In this document: positions 1-11,269 of the stretch, one piece after another
Numbering within the stretch: the first letter of the stretch is position 1
Layout of the letters: each line of letters starts with the position of its first letter
Assembly (NCBI RefSeq): GCF_040954645.1
Contig: NC_092806.1
Location: forward strand, 135,670,976 to 135,734,975
DNA from: Diabrotica undecimpunctata
Lineage: Eukaryota > Arthropoda > Insecta > Coleoptera > Chrysomelidae
Direction: 5' to 3'
DNA length: 64,000 nucleotides
Program-made: the position numbers and the translations under genes
The notes under the pieces: generated by a model
Database searches by the model: none
Told to the model about the DNA's origin: nothing
Seen by the model: the letters and a program-made list of their open reading frames with translations, nothing else

Positions 1-727
1 TTACACAGTAACTAAACTTATCCACTAGTAAGTCAATAAGGGGCTGAAACTTGTGAAGCCGATTTCCGGGAATCTGTGTCGAGTTATCCGAAATAAGGAA
101 CATGCTGAAAATATATATTTTAGTAATTAAAACCTAATATAAAATGTTGTAATAGTACCTCAACATCAAGTCAAATCAGTTTCTGGCCATGTAGTCTGTC
201 AGTTTGCTATTATATAACTGTATGTTTTTCCAATAATGAGCCAGAGAGGGCATATCTACTAAACCCATCCACATAAGTATGCCTAAAAAGGTATGCATTT
301 CTTGTCGGTTTGTCAGTACCTAGCTTTTAGTTCTTGAACTTCTCTTTATATTGCGTTTTCCAAGACATTATTGAGCATACTTGTTTGTTTGATTTACTAA
401 CAGGAATACCACTTCTTCATCAAAAAACCAACAAAAGAAATCAAAAGGGCTGGCATCTTGCATTGTACCTATTAGATCGAGGTTTACGCCTACTTTTTCG
501 GAATTCGTATTATAATTTATATTTTTATTACTTTGCTCATCAGGTATTTGCCAATCTTCAAATATAGGAATATTCTCAGGTGCTGGTTTTTGCTCATTAT
601 TTACTGTCTAATGCATATTATGGATCCGCTGGGTCACTATCATGAAACTCCGAAATAGACGATGATCCGCTTCGTATTTCTACAGTCTCAAACAAATACA
701 GTAATCTCTTCTCTTCTTTGGAATCCA
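1..727 (-). pseudogene. piggyBac transposase remnant, N-terminal half, cut by window edge
   Basis: Read on the minus strand, an ATG at 727 opens an acidic N-terminus (MDSKEEKRLLYLFETVEIR) as in PGBD4-type piggyBac transposases. Stops and frameshifts follow. Around 180-310 the family block TFLGILMWMGLVDMPSLAHY is clear, followed by FDLML. At 1-104 the text IPGNRLHKFQPLIDLLVDKF matches the next conserved block. The two blocks are separated by 54 bases (105-158) with GT and AG ends and a T-rich stretch before the AG, so this looks like a small intron or an intron-like insertion. The DDD catalytic region would lie left of position 1 and is not in view. This is a dead copy, unrelated in detail to the two other piggyBac copies in the window. 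Confidence 0.72.
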
Positions 728-1227
728 TTATTACAATTTACAATCGCGACTGTATCGGAAAGCAACAATCAACAACTAAACTACCTGCTAGAGCTTGCAA
801 AAAGCTGTTTCTATATTTGCCACTACTAATAGGATAGACATCTATCGTTAGCAACATTTCTTTGCTTTCCTTCACTAACAGGATATCATTCGCAAATAGC
901 ATTGATCAAGGAGCCCCTTCTCTTGCTATTATTGTACTGGCTGGATAAGCTGGCCCCAAAACACGAGACTATTTTATGGTTAGTCATATATCTATACACA
1001 TCAGTGATATTTCAAGAACATTGTACAATAAGGGAACCACCAAAACTCTGTGGAAAGATCAACCACAATCTGCTATTAAATGACATTAATTAAAGCTTAA
1101 CCAATTGAAATCGATGTATATTGACTTGAAATAACAAAATATTGCACCATAACTAGTCTACACTAATAAAACCAAATAAAGTATACTAACACAGCAAAAC
1201 ACTTTGGGATGACTCTAAGTGACAAGA

Positions 1228-2092
1228 TTAGCCACAGCTGGCTCTGATGTAGTCTAATCTAGAGATCCAATTTTCGATGATCTTTTCCAACATTTGTCGC
1301 CATATATCGGGAATTACGGGATAAATGTTGTCCTACAAGTGGTCAATGGTTTCAGGCATATCGGCGTAGACTAGCAACTTCACATATCCCCACAGAAAAT
1401 AGTCTAGCGGTGTTAAATCGTACGATCTTAAGACCAATTTACGGGTCCGAAACGTGAAAATATGCGGTTATCAAACGTTTCTTTCAATAAATTAATTGTG
1501 GCACGAGCGATGTGATATGTTGCGCAATCTTGAAGAAACACCACAAAAATTCTTTCTTACAATAAGTAACTAAAATTAAACTTTAAAAAGTAAGAAAACA
1601 ACTTAAATTAAAATTACTAAGAATAAATGAAAACGAAAGTTAAAAGATAATAAAATAAAATTAAAAGCTGTAAACTATCTATGGATGTAAACCAACGGAA
1701 GATCTGTCATTACTTTTGACACAATTATACATTGCGGAATTAAGCTTCGTTTGATTATTTTATTTGTGACATCACGAGATTGTGTTAAAATAAATGATTG
1801 GTTCAAGTCTTCGTGAGAGAGATAGACTGTCATTTCTCGTTATTATCTGACTGGGGTAAAAGTGATGGGGAAATGTTCCAAAGTTCATTCATATAAGTTT
1901 CCGTGGTATGCGTGTTATCATTTAGAGTAAAGTGGTGCGAAAACGTTCCATGGTTAATCCAATAATGATGGACGATTATGTTGACCATAAAATAGACGTA
2001 TGTAGTACGCGTTACGTATTTCGAACACAACGATGATTTTCAAAATAAACTTGCATAAATTGGAAGCGTTGTTCAGGCGTTAGTATATTCAT
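1228..2092 (-). pseudogene. mariner-like (IS630/Tc1/mariner) transposase remnant, internally deleted
   Basis: The minus strand starts with ATG at 2092 and reads MNILTPEQRFQFMQVYFENH, the N-terminal helix-turn-helix opening of a mariner-like family common in insects. It then decays through 1830-2030. From about 1553 to 1228 the C-terminal catalytic end is readable: FLQDCATYHIARATINLLKE, then SYDLTPLDYFLWGYVK and a tail ending in RLDYIRASCG and a TAA stop. The second and third catalytic aspartates (in QDCA and SYDLTPLD) can be placed. Most of the middle of the protein is missing and one in-frame TAG lies in the C-terminal part. No terminal inverted repeats were found for it. Confidence 0.75.
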
Positions 2093-2558
2093 GGTGAAAT
2101 GCCAAACCAAACTAAACTTAAATCACTTCTCAGCTATCATAATGGACGTCAGTTAAAAAAGTGTTGCCAACTTACATTTCTATACCTTTAAAAATATACC
2201 CAATGCAATAATTAAATAGATCTACAAGCCTAATTTAAAATAAAATGGAGTCAAATTCGCGTTTTCTTAGATCAAATATTTTTATAATTAACAAACTCTG
2301 TAGTTATTACCAAAGGTTTTTGTTTACCGTTTTCTAGTATTCACCACAATTTTACTCAACAATACTTATATATTTATTATATGTTATTATATAGATGACA
2401 TACTAAGTTAAACAACTACATATATTCCTGTCTGAGACTGACTGGGGAAAAGAAGCTCTAAACTGAGTAAGACTTCGCGTAGAACATACTGGGTGGAAAA
2501 GTTCTCATATCCGACATGACACGTCTTAATGGGTGATAGAGAAAGTCCTATGGATATA

Positions 2559-3854
2559 CAGAGTGGCCCAAAAGTCTGGAAACGGCCAAGTATCTCGTAA
2601 ACTGCTATTCATAATTGTACAAAATTTTGGGATACGGAGACTCCATATTTGATATTTTCAATGTTGCCAGATTTGCCGTTTCTCTTATATTATTAGTGAC
2701 TTTGGTTTTTCAAATTCATCACCCTATATATTCAGTCATTATTGAAATCTCCTATTCAATACGAGTTCAACCATATGTAACACTTATGGTTTTATGTACT
2801 CTGGAAGGTCTTAAATACATAAAACAGTGCAAAATATGTAGATTTTAATAAATTTAAATATTTAAATGTAGAATGCTGTGATTTTGACATTTGTTCACCA
2901 TTTACATTATTAACTAAAACTGACAGTAGTTGTGTTTCGAAAAGTTCTGCAAGATATATTGCTTCTCTAAAATGGCTCTTAATGAAAAAGAACGAATTAC
3001 TATTCTAATGATGAGAGGGTACAGTGACAGAAAAAGATCTTATTGTGAAGTAGCCAACTAGTTCAATGGTACTTTCCCAAACCGTTCTCCTATTCATAAG
3101 GCGACGGTACAAAAAACTGCAAAGTGATTTGAGGAATCTGGAGAAGTAAAAGATAGATACCGATCAGGTAGACCGAAAAGAGTCATGCATGACAACAAAA
3201 CTTTAGATATAATGCAAAGTTTTGTTGAAGATCCACATACATCCTCACGCAGCGTTGCACAAGTACATGATGTAGGTCGTTCTTCAGTCTTACGAGTATT
3301 ACGTAAGAATAAATTTAAACCATACAAAATTAACTTAATGCAAGAAGATGACTTCGATCGTAGATTAGAGTTTACTGAGATAATGATGGATACAATTAAA
3401 AATGATGAAAATTTCCTTAACAGAATATCTTTTTCCGATGAAGTGTAAATCGACACAATTTAAGGTACTGGAGTGACGTAAATCCACACTGGATGCGTGA
3501 AAACCATACTCAAAGACCACAAAAATTAAATGTATGGTTGAAAATAGTTAGTATTAAAAAATTTATTGAAACAATTAGGCGTTGCCAGACTTCTGTTTTA
3601 TCTATTTAAGACCTTCAAGACTACATAAAATAAAGTGTTACATATAGTTGAACACGTATTGAATAGGAAATTCATAGGATGAATTTGAAAAACCAAAGTT
3701 ACTAATAATATACGAGAAACAGCAAATCTGGCAACATTGCAAATATCAAATAAGGAATCTCCATATCCCAAAATAGGTGTACCTTAAATTTTGTACAATT
3801 ATGGCTAGCAATTTACGAGATAATTGACCGTTTCCAGACTTTTGGGCCACTTTG
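2559..3854 (+). mobile_element. mariner-type element with very long terminal inverted repeats, internally deleted
   Basis: The ends are CAGAGTGGCCCAAAAGTCTG at 2559 and its near-exact complement ending at 3854, each flanked by TA (2557-2558 and 3855-3856), the target duplication of Tc1/mariner elements. Similarity between the two ends continues inward for about 280 bases (roughly 2559-2845 against 3590-3854) with scattered mismatches and small indels. Between them lies the start of a transposase gene. The element is about 1.3 kb, so the catalytic half of the gene has been lost. Confidence 0.88.
2973..3550 (+). pseudogene. mariner transposase, N-terminal DNA-binding part only
   Basis: The reading frame begins with ATG at 2973 (MALNEKERITILMMRGYSDR) and gives the first helix-turn-helix, interrupted by stops near 3060 and 3125. 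It is then open from 3185 to 3448 with the second helix-turn-helix (HTSSRSVAQVHDVGRSSVLR) and the start of the catalytic domain at FLNRISFSDEV. The first catalytic D is therefore present. After a TAA at 3446-3448 the text NPHWMRENHTQRPQKLNVW follows in another frame, and then the sequence runs straight into the right inverted repeat. The second and third catalytic residues are absent, so this copy could not transpose itself. Confidence 0.82.
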
Positions 3855-5147
3855 TATACCTAACACAATAACACAGTAGATATAATAGACAAAATAACAT
3901 CTACATTCAAAGTAAATCAAAAGATTTTTTCAAACCATAAGCTCAAAGTTTATATTTTCTTTTCATATTTTTCTTCTCTTGTGTATCCTCTAACTTTAAA
4001 AAAAAATTAACCAAGGTATGTAAAGTAAGTATGTACATATAAAAACGTAAAAAATGTATACATTTTGTACTTTTATTGAACATTTCGACCGCTCTAAATG
4101 AAAAATCAGTCAATGAGATTTTTGAGGAATCTTTTATAAATGTGATAACGCTAATTTTAAATCTGGCTAACTTAGAAACTAAGTAAATGAAAAAACCGTT
4201 ACATTAATAAAAATAAGTGAGTTCTCAAATAACCATGTTTCATAAAATTTTGTTTTATTATCACCTTTGTCTCCGCCTTATATAAATTCTGAATATTACG
4301 TTGTCAGTCGTTAGTGCTTTTTATTTTCTTCTATGCAATTATCTTCAACTCACATTTAAAATTATAAAAGTAACATAATATACTTGTGCTTACATCATAT
4401 TGCAAAGTTACGGATAAAACAGTAGTCACAGGCATTTTATGTATTCACAATAACTTTCACAATATTTACTGGAGTGTATAATATAAACGGCGCACATTCT
4501 TAGAAAAATTTAGATGCACATTGGCGGAGATTTTTGTGAGTAGTATATATTTTTATAGAAATGTCTGTTCCAATTGAGTGATCAATAATAATAATCACGG
4601 TAAACTTTATTATTATGATATCTGTAATAATTTGAGTAAGATTATACAATAAATACTTTAATTATTCTGTTCGGTAATATGATATTATATTTGTTAGGAA
4701 TATTGGGGAATCAATTTTATATAAATTTTAATTATTACTAGTAGTCTATTCCAGTTTTCTAGTATCTATAAAATCTACCGGTAGAAATCCATCAATGAGA
4801 GTTCATCGAGACGTGAGACTCCATCTCTAATCGTTCTAGTTATATCGGTTAAAAGGATTACACTCGTGACCGTCAGTTGCTTTGAATTTTATACTGCATG
4901 CGCTTGAAATATTTCTACGTGTGATTCGAACCAACAATCTAAATTTTATTTGCTATTGCGAGTTAGAGAAAGTAATAAATCACTTATAAGTGGCAATACC
5001 TTGGGCGTACCTATTTATACGCGTATGGTTTATTAAATTATTATTTTTTGACTGATGTGTACTAAAACTGTAGAACTAAATAATAAACTCACCATTTCAG
5101 TATAAAAGTGCCGAGATGAAATATATCTTCACTCCAGTCCAGATATA
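3855..5147. other. AT-rich stretch without recognised gene
   Basis: I see no coding frame, RNA gene or clear repeat boundary here. The region is strongly AT-rich throughout. Confidence 0.5.
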
Positions 5148-5365
5148 CAGGATGTTTCAAAAAGATATGTCATAAATTAAATCACGCATTCCGAGGACAA
5201 AAATAAATTGATTGAATCCAACTTACCTTAGTACAAAAGTGTACACAAAAAAAGTTACAGCCCTTTGAAGTTACAAAATAAAAATTGTTTTTTTTTGCAT
5301 TATGTCCTAAACTACTTGACATTTTGTAATAAAAATGGACACGGTACTTTCTTATTCTGAAAGTT
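5148..5365 (+). mobile_element. end of a mariner-like or non-autonomous repeat, interrupted by a LINE
   Basis: A TA is followed at 5148 by CAGGATGTTTCAAAAAGATA, a typical Tc1/mariner-like terminus, and by text that I recall as part of a dispersed arthropod repeat. The stretch stops abruptly at the T-run (5366) that is the poly(A) tail of the LINE. Text of the same style resumes around 7690-7850 (a GGGG-rich motif with TGTGCAGCCC). The LINE probably landed inside this repeat. Family identity is from memory and unverified. Confidence 0.4.
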
Positions 5366-5438
5366 TTTTTTTTTTATTTACAAATTCGCATCAACCCGAA
5401 GGTTATTAGCGAGAATCAGATTTACAATATTAAATATA

Positions 5439-6070
5439 TTATATATTAACAAAATTAATGGCTTTTAAGTAGTTTAACATATTTGTGAATGAACAATTTG
5501 CACCAAGTGCTTTCTCTAAGTTTATTGATCTACCATAATTGATTCTTGCTGTGGAGAAAACTGGACAGTCTACAACAACATGTTTCACCGAGAGTTTAAC
5601 GCTACACTGCTCACATTTTGGTTCGGATTCTTTAGTAATTAAGAACTTGTGCGTGGCACTGGTATGACCTAATCTAAGACGAGTTATTGTCACTCGATCC
5701 CTTCTTTTAGTGGGGAAACATCTCCATGGTTTAATGTCCGGTTTAATATTCCGAAGATTGGACACTGAAAATTCCCACCGGTTTTGCCACTCACTTAGGA
5801 TCCGCGATTTGATAACACTTGAAACATCACTAGCTATCACGTATTTCACAATAATAGAGTCAGCTGAATTGACGGCTTCACGCGCACACTTATTTGCTTC
5901 TTCATTACCTCTAATACCATTATGTGACGGGATCCAAATAAAGATTACCTCCTTATTAGAATTTTCTATCTCTATCAGATTTTGTTTTATTTTTTCAAGA
6001 ATATGATTCTCTGGGTATATTCTTCCTATAGATTGTAGTGAGTTATTGAACTCTATTTTATTAAATAAAT
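5439..6070 (-). pseudogene. LINE ORF2 C-terminus: RNase H and zinc-knuckle tail
   Basis: The frame is open on the minus strand from about 6070 to a TAA below 5439. It reads through the end of an RNase HI domain (VIFIWIPSHNGIRGNEEANK, with the conserved H, G and EAN residues) and a C-terminal tail with CEQCSVKLSVKHVVVDC, a CCHC-like cysteine/histidine array. RNase H removes RNA from the cDNA hybrid in I-clade elements. No stop interrupts this 210-residue stretch, but it lacks the rest of ORF2 and cannot act as a polymerase. Confidence 0.85.
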
Positions 6071-6149
6071 TTATTTAATTATTGGTTTGTGAGCAGTCAC
6101 TGTCTGTATCGGATACTAGGTCGTGTGGGATTTCCATCTGTAAGTGTTT

Positions 6150-7361
6150 TAGAAAAATTTTTCTTAATTTGGTATTTCGTGTCTTTGTAGATCTGTCTTG
6201 AGTATAGGGATATATTTTGCATCTTGCATATATTGGAACATATCGATGAGAGCTGTAAAGTTGTTTGTATAATTTTCAACGGTAGTAAGTGGATCGGGTG
6301 AATTCTTTATGTTGTCGAATAGGTCTTTTATCTGAACATAGCTTAAAATAAATGGTGGTGACTGCTGGTTTATGAATGCTTCTAGAGATTTACCTTTATT
6401 TTGTTTTTTCTTAGGATTAAATGGTATTTCTGCTGGACTGGTAAACTTCGGTTTATTAGTGGTATCATTGGAAGGCGGAGAAGGACTAAGGTATCGTCAA
6501 TAGTTCTTTTTGAACTGTTCTGTGAAGATTCAATTTTCATATGTAAGGTAGTTGTTTCGTTCGCAGTTTGTTTTATATTTAGTTGATTTTCTGTATTGGG
6601 GTGTCTGTTTGACTTGAAGTAGATGTCGGTGTGATAGTTGATATTTCTGGAGGGCTACATGTTGAGATTTCTTTTGCTGTGGTTGGAGAAGTAGGATTTG
6701 GGTTTGGATTGATAGGGTTTTTGCAGTTAGTTGCCGTATGTCCATTTTATTTACAGTTGTAACACGTTAGGTTGCCGCTTGATAAAAAGATTCTATATGA
6801 AGTATTATCGTAATTAATTAAAAACGATTTTGGAATTGTGAGATCTGTTGGGCTGATAAAGATTTGTCTCCTAAAGCTCATTATATGATTAAATTCGGTT
6901 AACGGTGCACCAATTTTTAAAAAGGACATTGTAGATAGAATAACAAGCCCCATGGATTCAAGTTCTTTAATTAATACATCATGAGGAATGGATGGGCAAA
7001 CATTAGAGAGAATGATTCTTTCGGAGGGAGTTATATACCGTCGAGCTTGTATAATCTGGTTATTAACTTCAATGTTGCCGTTATTTTCATTCATGAATTT
7101 TTCTACGATATTTTCAGATGATAAATATAAACATATTCTGCTGTTTGATAATCTAGAGCAGAATAGTATATTTTTTGGATGGATGATTTCTCCCAGGGGG
7201 AGGAGGTAATCTTGTATTTTCGCATCTTCAATGGAATTAAAAATGATAGCTTGTCGTTTTGACGGAAATTTTTGTTGTGTTAGTGCAGTAGAGTAACTTC
7301 TTTGTGTAGAATTATCCATTTGAGAATTGCCTGGTAAATGTATTTCATTGATTTGCGACAT
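6150..7361 (-). pseudogene. LINE ORF1 (gag-like RNA-binding protein)
   Basis: The ATG at 7361 (MSQINEIHLPGNSQMDNSTQ) opens about 200 uninterrupted residues with an RRM-like gag region, ending at a zinc knuckle of the form C-x2-C-x4-H-x4-C (CYNCK, then NGHTATNC). An in-frame TAA falls inside the knuckle, right after CYNCK. Downstream the frame keeps proline/threonine-rich text and decays. A C-terminal block (ENYTNNFTALIDMFQYMQDA) resembling the usual ORF1 end of I elements is visible in another frame around 6180-6300. ORF1 proteins coat the element RNA. This copy is broken by at least one stop and frameshifts. Confidence 0.8.
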
Positions 7362-7480
7362 ATTCGTTGATGTTTAAACATTCCTAAAGACGGACCTGTC
7401 CGCCGCCAGAAAAAAACTGGCCGGAGATACAGGTCAATGGTAATTAAATGTTTATCGTCAAGCAAATATGGATATGAAAA

Positions 7481-8130
7481 TTTTCAATGATGTTAAATAC
7501 GTACTGATTATATATTTTCGGTGAAATTTACAGTAAAACTGTACTTACAGACTAGTACAAGTGAGTTCAGTTGATCACTAATAACTTCACAAAGCGTAGT
7601 TACATTTTGAAAACTTGTTCTCACTTAATTTAAACTATTTTGGAGAGCCAAAAATAAACACACCGTTCCGATATACTATCAGGATCGGACCAAAAGCATT
7701 TTTCATAAAAAAGAAACAACAAAATCTAAGCGCACAGAAAAGTTTTAGGGGGGTGTGCAGCCCTAAATCCTCCTAAACTTTTGAGTACGTTTAAATCAAA
7801 TGAATTTTGTGGTATCATTAGTTTAACACATTATTTTTAAATTTTTTTTGCCTCTTCCTGTCTGTTTGCATTTGCATACAGACCCTATATATTTGTAATT
7901 AATTTTATATTGCGAAGCTTACAGCCACCTGCTATTTTTGTAAATAACTTTTTTTGATATTTCCGAGAATACTCGTAACAGATATAATGGATATGGTCAC
8001 AAAAGTTGATCATACTGTATACTTTGTATTTTTCCATTGACTTAGCATTATTGCAACTACTAGAATATGATCAGAATATATGTCAAGTATCTTCTACTTT
8101 ATATAATATACCAGGAACCAGATATCGTAA
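7481..8130. other. no gene; probable continuation of the interrupted repeat
   Basis: No coding frame is recognisable. The block 7690-7850, with a GGGGGG run and TGTGCAGCCCTAAATCCTCC, looks like the interior of the same dispersed repeat that ends at 5365. Confidence 0.35.
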
Positions 8131-8132
8131 AA

Positions 8133-8400
8133 CATGTTAAGATAGGACGTTTGAGGTCTATAGGGTATGTAACAAGGATGGAACAAAATGACCCAGCTAG
8201 AAAAACGCTCCTTGATTGACCCATTGGTCAGAGAAGAAGAAGAAGACCCAGAACAAGGATCTTCGATAACATCTATAATGACATGAGAAATATGGGAATA
8301 CGTGCTTAGCGAAGAAAGGCGATGGATAGGGAGGACTGGAGAGAAATTATTGAGGAGGCTAGGAACCACGTAGTGTTGTAAAGCCAGAATTATGATGATG
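8133..8400 (+). pseudogene. LINE ORF2 C-terminal tail with (ATG)n end
   Basis: The plus strand reads IGRLRSIGYVTRMEQNDPAR, then RRRRRPRTRIFDNIYNDMRN and REDWREIIEEARNHVVL with a TAA at 8379-8381, followed by a short ATG repeat. This is the conserved tail after the reverse transcriptase of RTE-like LINEs. Two in-frame stops (TGA after LLD, TAG after GIRA) stand where a tryptophan is usual (TGG), so each is one base change away. It is a 5'-truncated dead insertion, and a related tail lies on the minus strand at 48545-48745. Confidence 0.75.
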
Positions 8401-8869
8401 ATCTTCAACATGGCTTTGAAGTGTTTTAGTAACGAAGTGTCTTAATATGCGTCGTCAATTAATTGTTGTCCTCTGTTACCACTATTTTTTGTGTCTTTCT
8501 GATTCTACCACTTAAGTTATCGTTTATGATCACATGGTCCATTATATTGCATTTGCTAAGTGTTTTGTGAAGTGATTTGTATAAATGTATTGTTTCTTTC
8601 TTTTTCACCTTCTTTAGAGGCATTTACTATCCATTCAATTATCTATGAGAATCTTTTGTAGGTGTCCACTTCTTACCTATTAATATATCTACACTTTTTT
8701 GTTTCAGTTATCAAAGCGTTTCATGCCATTATGTTTATTCAGTTATTTATCTTAACACCTTACTGTATGATTTTTTTATTAAAAAAATCTATGATTACAA
8801 ACTTGACTTCAAGATTACGGTAAAAATATAAAAAAGAATCCTACTTGGTTTGCTCTTGTATTCTTTTAT

Positions 8870-11269
8870 TTTTTTTGTGTGTCATATATGGCACACTATG
8901 CATTAAAACAAGATTCAACAAGTAAAATTAATAAAAAGATGACGTTCATTACTTTCTAATTATATTAATTATTCAGTGTGCAAGTTGTAAAAACAATTTC
9001 TATCTTTGTTTAAGCAAAGAAAATCATTACACTTCTCGCATTTTATGAAGCTTTTTAAACCACAGGGATATTTGCATCCTCGCCTTTTACTACACCATAA
9101 TGGAAGATGACCATATCCATCTGTTTGTACATCTTGCATTGGAATATCGGTTGCTGGATCCCTTCTTTTCTTGTTTTGTAAATTGTAAATAGCTCTACAC
9201 GAACGACCTCTTTTTGTAGTAAAACCAGCTTTATTAACTTTGCATAAACACTCGCCATTTTAAAATACTGCCATTTTAAAATCTGCCAGAGCTAAATTAT
9301 CATGCTCATTGTCACTTCTTGTCCAAAGAATCCACGCATTTACAGTCATCAAATCAATAATATGAAAAAATATACGCATGTACCATTTTTTGGATCTGAG
9401 TTTAATCCTATAATATCCCAACATTGAATTAAGGTAATCTACTTCCCCCATATACCCATGTACCCTCCCCCCATGTACTTGTTGTAGATCGTTACAGCTT
9501 TTGGACATGAAACCATTATTATGCGTTTCACCTTTTTTCGAAAACCGTTTAACTTCAACTGTTTTCATACTTCCAGAATATATTGATAAAATGTATACTA
9601 ATTTGTTGTCATACCATGTAACAACATATATTTTTGTACCATCATTTGTGACGACTTTCTCTACCATAGCTCCTCGGCCGTTCTTTTTTAATTCAACTTC
9701 TTTTGGCACATTACTCTTTGGCACTCTGTTTATTATAACTGTTCCTAGTGGTAACATACCCTGTTTTGTTAGATAAATTTGCAATGGGACGCTGTTAAAC
9801 CGATTATCAAAGAATATTTTGTGATTTATAAGACTTGCTACTGTTTGTGTTAGCCGAAGAACCACATTTGAACTTACCTCTAAATAAAGAAAACCATCGA
9901 GTACAACATTGTTTGGCTTCCTCCAAAAATTTCATATTCGTAGGAAAATCCGCTGGAACCATTAAGAACAAACGCCTTATATCCCCATTTGTGGGGTTTT
10001 TGCAGTTTATATTGTTTTATAGATGAACGCCTTTGTTGAAATTATCTGCTCATGTATAACTAAAAATTCCTCTTTCAGAACTTTGAGTAACTGATTCCTT
10101 AGTTTATTTAGTAGCAGTGAGATTTTAAAAAGTTTATCATGACCAGGATTACCGACAGCAATAGCATCGTTATTGTTTGCAAAATGTAAAAAACGTTTCT
10201 TTCCTTCCTATCTATTGCATCACATAACATCTGAAATTAATCGATGATTCAGGCTGAAGTTCCAATAACTGCTAGTGTTTGGCAATTGCACTATTGACAT
10301 ATAAATACGGGTTTCTAAGAACTGTTCTAGCTCATTTTCAGAAAGTTTCAAAGGTTTTTGAGGTCTCTTTCCACTGAGTATAATATAGTTTGATAAACTA
10401 TATCTTTGATCATCTCATTTGTTAAAAAAATTTAAAAAATGCGTAAGGGAAATCCGCTTGTTGCAACTCAGGTGGCAGGTCAGTTAAACCGAGAAATCTT
10501 ATATCATCATCTAATGTTACCAAATTTCCTTCTTTCCAAGTTGGATGATTTTTATTTCTATTCTTTATTAGATTACGTCGTAATTCGTCCAAAGAAATAT
10601 CTTCGCTATCCCAACTGCTTTCTAAATCCGTTTCTGGGATAATAATATTTGATTCATTATTATCTATTATATCATCTTCATAGCCTAACTCTGGGACTAA
10701 TATAATAGGGGAAATATAATCATCTGATAGCCTTCACTATCATCGGGTATGTCCACTACCACAAGAGTTTCTCCATAAACCTTTTATGGATCCATTATCT
10801 AAAATAAAAAAATAATATTACCTCGTTCAGAAAGCATATTGAACCATATATGAAAGAGAGTTTTGCACTACAGTGCATATTGTGGCATATATGGCACAAG
10901 CAAATTTTTGATCAAAAAATACCAAAATATAAAGAAATACGTGAAAATACTTACAGAAATTCTTTCTTGAAGGTCTATCCTCGATGTTGCTATTTTTTTG
11001 TACAAAAATATTCAGTAGAAACTTCGATAATTGAATATCAAATTGCACAATTCTTATGAACAGCTGTCAGACCGCGGCCATTGGCAAATTTTCATAAATG
11101 TTCACTTTGCTGTATTGAGATGGCGCTTTATTACCAGTTATACGAAATATTATGTGCTCTATATGGACATGTCATGCATAAATACTTTAAAATAAGATTC
11201 GATCTCTAACGGTTAGGTATAAAACTAAGTATTGTACCATATATGACCCACTATGCGGTAAGGGGTTAA
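8870..11269 (-). mobile_element. piggyBac-like DNA transposon (second copy)
   Basis: The right end is a TTAA (11266-11269) next to text that on the minus strand reads CCCCTTACCGCATAGTGGGT, a normal piggyBac-type terminus. The left end is less clear: a matching motif (GTCATATATGGCACACTATG) lies at 8881-8900 but no TTAA-plus-terminus was found. CATATATG occurs near both ends (8883, 10845, 10886, 11238), probably as part of the transposase recognition sites. The transposase pseudogene fills the interior. Confidence 0.75.
8969..10795 (-). pseudogene. piggyBac transposase with C-terminal cysteine-rich domain
   Basis: A start at 10795 (minus) gives an acidic N-terminus, followed in changing frames by the DDE_Tnp_1_7 blocks: LPNTSSYWNF, NPGHDKLFKISLLLNKLRNQ, KPHKWGYKAFVLNGSSGFSY (about 9925-9985), then an open frame 9865-9260 with VLRLTQTV, FFDNRFNSVPLQIYLTKQG and VDYLNSMLGYYRIKLRSKKW. 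Residues from 9250 to 8969 form the usual C-terminal zinc-binding region with paired cysteines (SKRRGCKYPCG, KCEKCNDFLCLNKDRNC) and a TAA at 8969-8971. At least three frameshifts and several stops make it inactive. Confidence 0.85.

Larger units (their letters stand above)
5366..7480 (-). mobile_element. I-clade non-LTR retrotransposon, internally deleted
   Basis: The minus-strand order is 5' leader (about 7480-7362), ORF1 (7361 to about 6150), the C-terminal RNase H part of ORF2 (about 6070-5439), a short 3' UTR with AACCTTCGGGTTGATGCG, and a poly(A) tail that appears as a T-run on the plus strand at 5366. The endonuclease and reverse transcriptase, several kilobases in a full element, are missing, so ORF1 runs nearly straight into RNase H. 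This is an internal deletion rather than the usual 5' truncation. Confidence 0.82.

Noticed and set aside
334..567. Plus-strand 77-residue frame
   Set aside because: It is the antisense shadow of the minus-strand piggyBac remnant.
902..1093. Plus-strand 63-residue frame with GTIREPPKLCGK-like text
   Set aside because: Slightly like the end of a piggyBac transposase block, but too short and unsupported by neighbours to call.
3094..3456. Minus-strand 120-residue frame
   Set aside because: Antisense of the mariner transposase; no similarity of its own.
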